The notes under the pieces were generated by a model that did no database searches, was not told the DNA's origin, and saw only the letters and a list, made by a program, of their open reading frames with translations. A DNA stretch of 64,000 nt, taken from assembly GCF_963668215.1 (NCBI RefSeq), contig NZ_OY764190.1, positions 5,456,001 to 5,520,000 on the forward strand, in the 5' to 3' direction. The position numbers and the translations under genes were made by a program. This DNA comes from an uncultured Desulfosarcina sp. (GTDB lineage: Bacteria; Desulfobacterota; Desulfobacteria; Desulfobacterales; Desulfosarcinaceae). This document shows positions 59,351-64,000 of this stretch, one piece after another (the first letter of the stretch is position 1; every line of letters begins with the position of its first letter).

Positions 59351-62004
59351 TGGCCGACCTTCAAAAGAAAATCGAGATCCTGTTCCAGGGAACCAACCGG
59401 GTGGGCGACGTCATCACCTCCGTCGGCCGGGATCTCGATAATCTCAATTACCGGATTACCACGGTCGCCCAGCCCTTCGCCGAGGTCACCGCGTCCGTTG
59501 CCAAGCTCGATGCCCTCCTGGCCGCCCTGGCCGCCGGCGGCATTGCGATAGCCTATAGCGAATCGTCGAAACTCAAATCCGCGTTTACGGAACTGAAGAA
59601 GGTCGCCGGCGACAATGCGGAGGCCCTGAATACCGCCAAGGCCAGTGCCAAGGACCTGTCGAACGAGTACGGCGAAGCGGCCGCCTCGGTCCTCAGCTCC
59701 ACGGCCAGCTACAAACAGGCCGGCTTCGACATCCAGGGGGCCATGACCCTGGCCAAGGACGGCATGGACCTGGTCATTGCCGGCGAACTGGCAGCGTCCA
59801 CCTCGAGCGAAATCCTGATCGCATCGCTGAAAGGCTTCAAGGCGCCGGCCGAGGATGCCCGGCGGTTGATCGACATCCTCAACGAGGTCTCCAACAACTA
59901 CGCCACCGACATCGAACAGCTCGGCCGGGGCATGGCCGGGATCTCGCCCATCGCACTGAAGATGGGCTTTTCCATGGAGGAGACCGCCGGGATTATTACG
60001 CCGGTGATCGAGGTGTTCCGGTCCGGGGACGAGGCGGCCGTGGCCCTGAAAACCGGCCTCCTCAAACTGATCGACGATTCCAAACCGGTCCAGGAGGCCC
60101 TGGCCTCCATCGGCGTTTCGCAAAAAGACGCCAACGGGCAGCTGCGGTCCGGCAAGGACATCCTCTATGACGTAGCCAAGGCCTTCCAGACGATTGACGA
60201 GCCGCAGAAGCTGTTTGTCACCCAGCAGCTGGTCGGTATCGAGCAAAGCGCCCGCATGGTGGAGGTGTTCGACGGCCTGAGCAAATCGTCCGAGATCACC
60301 GCCGTTGCCATGAATTCCACCGGGTCCGCGGCCAAAGAGGTGGCCGAACGGTTAAAGGACCCGGAGGTTGCGGTCAACCGGCTGATCCAGGGCCTCAAGA
60401 ACCTCGCATCGTCGGTCGGCGACGATTTCCAGGAAGCCGGCACCGGGGCGGTCAACGGCATCACGGCCATCCTGAATTCCCTCGAGGATGCCGTCGACGA
60501 GGACGCCTTCGAACCGCTGCTCGGCGCCCTGAACGATTTCCTGGACGGGATTTCCCAAAAGCTCCTGCTGATCGCCGAGAACCTGCCGGAGGCCCTGGAG
60601 GATGTGGACTATTCCGGATTCCTCGATGAACTCGGGGACCTCCGGGAAACCGTCGGCAGCCTGTTCGACGATATCGACATCAGCGATCCGGAGTCCCTGG
60701 CCCGGGCCATCCAGAAGGTTGTCGACACGTTCGAAAGCCTGGTGGAATTCAGCGAAGGCGTTGCATCCGTCTTTGTCACCGTCGCCGGCTACGCTTCCGA
60801 TCTGATCGACGGCGTCAACAGCCTCGACGACGGCACCCTGTCCCTGTTGGGCAACCTGTCCGGCCTGGCGACAACCGTTACGATGGTCGCCGCGCCGGTC
60901 GGTCTGGTGACCTCGGCAATTGGCGGGTTCGGATCGGTACTGACCACATCCACCAAGCTTACCGGCAGCATGGCCACCGGCCTGGGCAGCCTGATCACCT
61001 CCTTCCCCACGCTGTTTTCCGTCGTTTCCGCCGGTGTCGGCGGCTGGGCCTTCGGAACGCTGCTGCGCGAAGCCATCCCGGAGATCGACGAGACCGGCCA
61101 GTCCCTTCTTGGCCTGATCGACAAATACACCGGGCTCTTCGGCGTCTACGAGGAGCAGCAGAAAGTCCAGGCCGAGAGCATCGCCGTCGAACAGCGCTAC
61201 CGCGAGGTCATGGAAGCCCGGGCCCAGGTTGCCGAAACGGCAGCCGAGGTCAGTTACGAAGCCAACCTGGCCATCGTCAACGCCACCGAAAACGCCGCCG
61301 ATTCCACGGAAGATCTGACCGAGAAGATGCGCGAGCTGGGCATCCTGGTGGAAGAGCCCAAAAAGGTGGCGATAGACACCGCGGAGGCCGGGAAAAAGCT
61401 GCAGGAACTCGAAATCTGGCGGGAATCCACCGGCACATGGAAGACGATCACGGTCCCGGTGGACACCAGCCAGGTTGAGGAGGCAAAAGAGAAGATCGAG
61501 GAGATCCCGGCGGTCAAACGGCTGGAGTTTGAAACGGACCTGAGAATCGCCGAGGTCAAGGCCCAGGCCGAGACGATCCAGGCCTCGCTCAAATTCAAGG
61601 CGGAGGTGGATGTCGCCCGGATCCAGGCCGACGCGGAGATCATGAAGGCCGCCTTCGAAAGCGTCGGCGAAAGCGTTGCGGCAATCGCCAGCACATCGTC
61701 CAGCATGTTTTCGGACCTTGCCGACTTCGAGGGGACCATGTCCGAGAAATGGTTCCTGCAGGATGTCTTGAAAGAGCAGATGGCCCTCGAACGCGAGGCC
61801 GTCGAAACGCAAAAGGAATTGACCCACGCCCAGGCCGAATACCTCAAGGCCCGCACGGAAAGAATGAAAAGCGGCGAGGCCCTGATCACGGTCGACGGCG
61901 CCGGCCTGCAGCCCCACCTCGAAATGATCATGTGGGAATTGTTTGCAGCGATCCAGATCCGGGCCAAGGAAGAGGGCCTGGATCAGCTTCTTTTGGGTGG
62001 ATGA
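59350..62004 (+). CDS. Tape measure protein
   Basis: 884 aa from the ATG at 59350 (the frame opens at 59320). Long helical protein: an N-terminal part with A-S-V-A-K-L-D-A-L-L-A-A-L-A-A-G-G, the TP901-type region (S-E-I-L-I-A-S-L-K-G-F and M-G-F-S-M-E-E-T-A-G), hydrophobic segments around 500-580 (V-A-A-P-V-G-L-V-T-S-A-I-G-G-F-G; F-P-T-L-F-S-V-V-S-A-G-V-G) and a coiled-coil end. Length sets tail length, roughly 130 nm by the usual 0.15 nm per residue rule. Its stop overlaps the next gene. Confidence 0.88.
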   Translation: MADLQKKIEILFQGTNRVGDVITSVGRDLDNLNYRITTVAQPFAEVTASVAKLDALLAALAAGGIAIAYSESSKLKSAFTELKKVAGDNAEALNTAKASAKDLSNEYGEAAASVLSSTASYKQAGFDIQGAMTLAKDGMDLVIAGELAASTSSEILIASLKGFKAPAEDARRLIDILNEVSNNYATDIEQLGRGMAGISPIALKMGFSMEETAGIITPVIEVFRSGDEAAVALKTGLLKLIDDSKPVQEALASIGVSQKDANGQLRSGKDILYDVAKAFQTIDEPQKLFVTQQLVGIEQSARMVEVFDGLSKSSEITAVAMNSTGSAAKEVAERLKDPEVAVNRLIQGLKNLASSVGDDFQEAGTGAVNGITAILNSLEDAVDEDAFEPLLGALNDFLDGISQKLLLIAENLPEALEDVDYSGFLDELGDLRETVGSLFDDIDISDPESLARAIQKVVDTFESLVEFSEGVASVFVTVAGYASDLIDGVNSLDDGTLSLLGNLSGLATTVTMVAAPVGLVTSAIGGFGSVLTTSTKLTGSMATGLGSLITSFPTLFSVVSAGVGGWAFGTLLREAIPEIDETGQSLLGLIDKYTGLFGVYEEQQKVQAESIAVEQRYREVMEARAQVAETAAEVSYEANLAIVNATENAADSTEDLTEKMRELGILVEEPKKVAIDTAEAGKKLQELEIWRESTGTWKTITVPVDTSQVEEAKEKIEEIPAVKRLEFETDLRIAEVKAQAETIQASLKFKAEVDVARIQADAEIMKAAFESVGESVAAIASTSSSMFSDLADFEGTMSEKWFLQDVLKEQMALEREAVETQKELTHAQAEYLKARTERMKSGEALITVDGAGLQPHLEMIMWELFAAIQIRAKEEGLDQLLLGG

Positions 62005-62354
62005 TGATCTACCTCAGCAAAATTTACGTCGACGACCCGGGAAGCAACATTACCCTCCGGAATTTTCCGGAAACCGGTGAATACGACTCAACGGCGCGAA
62101 TCGACAGGGTCAAGACCCTGGACGGCGGCGGTGTGCTTTCCCATAACGGAACGAGTTGCGTCGACCGTGATTTCGAGGTCGAGTGCCGGGTCAGCGAGGC
62201 TGAAGCGGCGGTGCTGAAGCTATTTCATGAAAACGGGATACTGCTTCGCCTCAGCTTCTGGGAGGGATCGTTCAAGGCATACATTTTCCGACTTAACATC
62301 CAGCGCGATGGCGCCGCGGCCATCGTTTTCTATTTCAAGGAGAAACTCTCATGA
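62001..62354 (+). CDS. Tail-tip associated protein, unrecognised
   Basis: 117 aa from the ATG at 62001 (next codon is also ATG), overlapping the tape measure stop. Beta-rich: Y-L-S-K-I-Y-V-D-D-P-G-S-N-I-T-L, C-V-D-R-D-F-E-V-E-C-R-V-S and Y-I-F-R-L-N-I-Q-R-D. The place after the tape measure suggests a distal tail or tail-tip component. ATGA overlap with the next gene. Confidence 0.55.
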   Translation: MMIYLSKIYVDDPGSNITLRNFPETGEYDSTARIDRVKTLDGGGVLSHNGTSCVDRDFEVECRVSEAEAAVLKLFHENGILLRLSFWEGSFKAYIFRLNIQRDGAAAIVFYFKEKLS

Positions 62355-62956
62355 GTCGTGATTTTTATATCGGTGGCAAATGGTTTGTCGAACATTGGCG
62401 CAAGGGGTTGTTGGCTGCGGCCAGAGCCTTATACGGCCGATGCTTTCATCAAAAAGTGCTGATCGGCAGCAATTGGCATTTCGAATTCTGGCGGGGCGAC
62501 CGTATCTTTGCCGAACGGGTCGAGGAAAACATCTGCCCGGATGCATATATCAACCATGTGCTTGACGTTGTCCATTCGAACGGCACCAAAATTTATCCCT
62601 GGTATCTTCTGCTTTTTTCGGATGACTATACACCGCTGGCAACGGACACCTACGCTTCGCCCGGATTCACCGAAGCTACCGGCTACAATGAGACGACCCG
62701 CCCACAATGGGGAGAAGATGGCGTTTCAAACAAGGCGATCAGCAACGAGTCGAACAAGGCGTCTTACACCATGGACGGGACGGATGCCACCATTCACGGG
62801 GCCGCGATGGTTTCTCTCGATACCAAGGGCGACACCGTTGGCGGCGGCCTGTTGGGTCCGGTTATCCGGTTCAGCCAGGGGCCGGTCACCGGGATTGTCG
62901 CTGCCGACGTGATCAAGGTTTGGGAAGAGATCACCGGTTCCGACGTCGCGTCTTGA
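62351..62956 (+). CDS. Tail-tip or baseplate protein, unrecognised
   Basis: 201 aa. Starts F-Y-I-G-G-K-W-F-V-E-H-W-R-K, then aromatic strands (W-H-F-E-F-W-R-G-D-R) and a Thr/Asp-rich half (Y-T-M-D-G-T-D-A-T-I-H-G-A-A-M). ATGA coupling to the previous gene. The T-x-x-P-L-A-T-D-T-Y-A-S-P-G-F-T-E part looks like a phage surface domain. No family recognised. Confidence 0.55.
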   Translation: MSRDFYIGGKWFVEHWRKGLLAAARALYGRCFHQKVLIGSNWHFEFWRGDRIFAERVEENICPDAYINHVLDVVHSNGTKIYPWYLLLFSDDYTPLATDTYASPGFTEATGYNETTRPQWGEDGVSNKAISNESNKASYTMDGTDATIHGAAMVSLDTKGDTVGGGLLGPVIRFSQGPVTGIVAADVIKVWEEITGSDVAS

Positions 62957-62968
62957 GAAGGCCTTCCC

Positions 62969-64000
62969 ATGGCAATCTTTACGATAGATCATACAAAGAT
63001 CGATTCGGATCTTTACAATTTTCCGGTCGGGATCATCCTCGGTCCCGATTTCCTGTCCGGACTCGGTTCCGAAGATAGCCAGTATCTTTATGCCGAAGTG
63101 AATGAGGATCAATGCTACATAGAAATAGAGAACTGGCTTCCTCAACTCAACATGGGTGCCATTTGGGTGAAAGTGCCGATCCTGTCCAGTTCATCAGATA
63201 CGGCCATCAATGTTTATATCGGCGAGTCTCCCAATAACGACCATTTAATTGTTCCTCTTGTCTGGGAATCGAACCATGCCGGTGTTTGGGATATGTGCAT
63301 GCCGCCGGTAAGTGCGCCCTTTATTTTCGAGTCGACGATGAATGGCAACAATGCCACACCCGGCGGGAGCATGACGGACGATGACATGGTCCCCGGTGAC
63401 TTCGGTCTGGCTTTGGATTTCGACGGCACGGATGACCGTCTTACGGTTCCGGCGTCGGCGTCGTTGAACGATTTGCAGCAAAAGACCATCGAGATCTTTT
63501 TCAATGCGGACAGTTGGGGCGGCAACAATTGCGGCCGATTGGTGAAAAAAGGCGGTCCGGAAGATGACAGCGGCTGGCAGGTTTATATCAGCCAGGCCAC
63601 CGGGACAATTGAGTTTACTCAGGCATTCAACGGAAATGCCACCATCGCCAAATGGCGGGCGGAAACAAACGCCGTTTCCCTTTCGACACCGATCTATGTC
63701 GTCATCACCTACGATCGGACCAGCACCGCGAACGATCCCACCATAGAAATCAACGGGGTTGCCCAAACCATTACCGAAATTGTCTCCCCCGTCGGATCTG
63801 CGGATTCCGATGCCGCGCAGGATCTGTGGATCGCTGCGCGGGAGGCGACCGGCGGCGGGGCCGATTGCGCGTTCGACGGCAGGATCGATGTGGTTCGCGT
63901 CTCCAACGTCATCCGATCCGGCGCCTGGAGAAAGGCGGCCTTTCATTGTTTGGCCGGAACCATTTTTAAAATCGCCGGCGAAACGACGGTTTCCGGCGGA
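62969..64000 (+). CDS. Tail protein with DUF2341-like and LamG (concanavalin-like) domains, cut by the window end
   Basis: Open from the ATG at 62969 to the end, 344 codons without stop. The first about 110 residues resemble DUF2341 (M-G-A-I-W-V-K-V-P-I-L-S-S-S-S-D-T and V-Y-I-G-E-S). Residues about 145-320 form a LamG-type jelly roll: L-D-F-D-G-T-D-D-R-L-T-V, K-T-I-E-I-F-F-N-A-D-S-W and Y-V-V-I-T-Y-D-R. LamG domains bind glycans, so this is the likely receptor-binding or host-recognition protein of the phage. The C-terminus is outside the window. Confidence 0.65.
   Translation, partial: MAIFTIDHTKIDSDLYNFPVGIILGPDFLSGLGSEDSQYLYAEVNEDQCYIEIENWLPQLNMGAIWVKVPILSSSSDTAINVYIGESPNNDHLIVPLVWESNHAGVWDMCMPPVSAPFIFESTMNGNNATPGGSMTDDDMVPGDFGLALDFDGTDDRLTVPASASLNDLQQKTIEIFFNADSWGGNNCGRLVKKGGPEDDSGWQVYISQATGTIEFTQAFNGNATIAKWRAETNAVSLSTPIYVVITYDRTSTANDPTIEINGVAQTITEIVSPVGSADSDAAQDLWIAAREATGGGADCAFDGRIDVVRVSNVIRSGAWRKAAFHCLAGTIFKIAGETTVSGG

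Larger units (their letters stand above)
35699..64000. mobile_element. Lambda-like siphovirus prophage (left part; continues beyond the window)
   Basis: From the first gene at 36062 nearly all genes read rightward, overlap by a few bases, and follow a phage plan: replication, small terminase, methyltransferase, large terminase, head, tail. The head-tail order (GpA terminase, gpW, portal, S49 protease/scaffold, decoration, capsid, gpZ, gpU, tail tube, G/GT, tape measure) is that of lambda-type long-tailed phages. No integrase or repressor is in the window. Placement of the left border at selC is an inference from location only; the right end is not visible. Confidence 0.85.

Noticed and set aside
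59230..60246. Long minus-strand frames in the prophage, e.g. 59230-60246, 60352-61917, 37434-38714, 42638-43783 and 55145-56278
   Set aside because: They lie opposite well-supported phage genes. High GC with biased third positions produces long antisense frames; they lack ribosome binding sites and show low-complexity G, D and R-rich products.
62969..64000. Diversity-generating retroelement at the tail protein
   Set aside because: No reverse transcriptase or template repeat is visible in the window; the end of the gene is not included, so it stays open but unsupported.

Overview
The window looks like a chromosome segment of a Gram-negative, anaerobic, sulfate-reducer-like deltaproteobacterium (Desulfobacterota; Desulfosarcina/Desulfobacteraceae is my best guess). 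This is inferred from a selenocysteine tRNA, a larC gene, a type VI secretion (T6SS) operon, a type IV pilin beside an NtrC/PilR-type regulator, and a large outer-surface glycan locus. No rRNA or other marker fixes the taxon.

Layout. (1) 1-3746, minus strand: the upstream part of a T6SS operon. It holds a Cys-rich protein with nine threonine repeats in its tail, a stand-alone protein resembling the C-terminal half of T6SS FHA proteins, tssJ, and the first 17 codons of tssK. (2) 4388-10785, plus strand: a lipid-linked sugar module with two GT-C membrane glycosyltransferases, UDP-xylose synthase and a GT2-GtrA fusion. An IS4-type element (5818-7155) with an exact 9-bp target duplication replaces the last 22 codons of the first gene. 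An IS3 element (about 10928-12242) ends the module. (3) 12372-23731, plus strand: a winged-helix regulator, an ABC polysaccharide exporter (Wzm/Wzt), a DegT aminotransferase, a WbqC-like protein, an intact and a broken sulfotransferase, glycosyltransferases, a reductase and a FkbM methyltransferase. (4) 23752-30721, minus strand: further glycosyltransferases, another GT-C protein and a VKOR-DsbA fusion. (5) 30904-35495, minus strand: pilA with a strong terminator and a -24/-12 (sigma-54) promoter, a PilR-like regulator, lepB, pgpA and larC. (6) 35601-35698: selC, the selenocysteine tRNA.

(7) About 36062 to the window end, plus strand: a lambda-like siphovirus prophage. Its replication part has a ParB-like protein, a D5-type helicase, a CHC2/TOPRIM primase, a SLOG protein, a Nu1-like small terminase, a possible Tad2-like protein and a DNA methyltransferase. 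Its morphogenesis part runs TerL (GpA), gpW, portal, S49 protease with nested scaffold, decoration protein, major capsid, head-tail joining proteins, gpZ, gpU, tail tube, gpG/GT with a -1 frameshift site, tape measure, and a LamG-type tail protein cut by the window end. Two moron-type genes (a periplasmic binding protein on the opposite strand and a TPR lipoprotein) sit around terL. Two small phage genes carry apparent 1-nt frameshifts. No integrase or repressor lies in the window.

How it works together: regions 2-4 look like one surface-polysaccharide locus. Sugar nucleotides are made and loaded on polyprenyl phosphate, chains are assembled by GT2/GT4 enzymes, probably modified by sulfation, methylation and amino sugars, and exported by Wzm/Wzt. 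The locus is patchy and partly AT-rich, with two IS elements and a pseudogene, as expected for repeatedly exchanged surface-antigen genes. The most unusual items are the T6SS threonine-repeat protein, the pilin with a disulfide-forming enzyme and a GT-C protein beside it, and the small accessory genes of the prophage.
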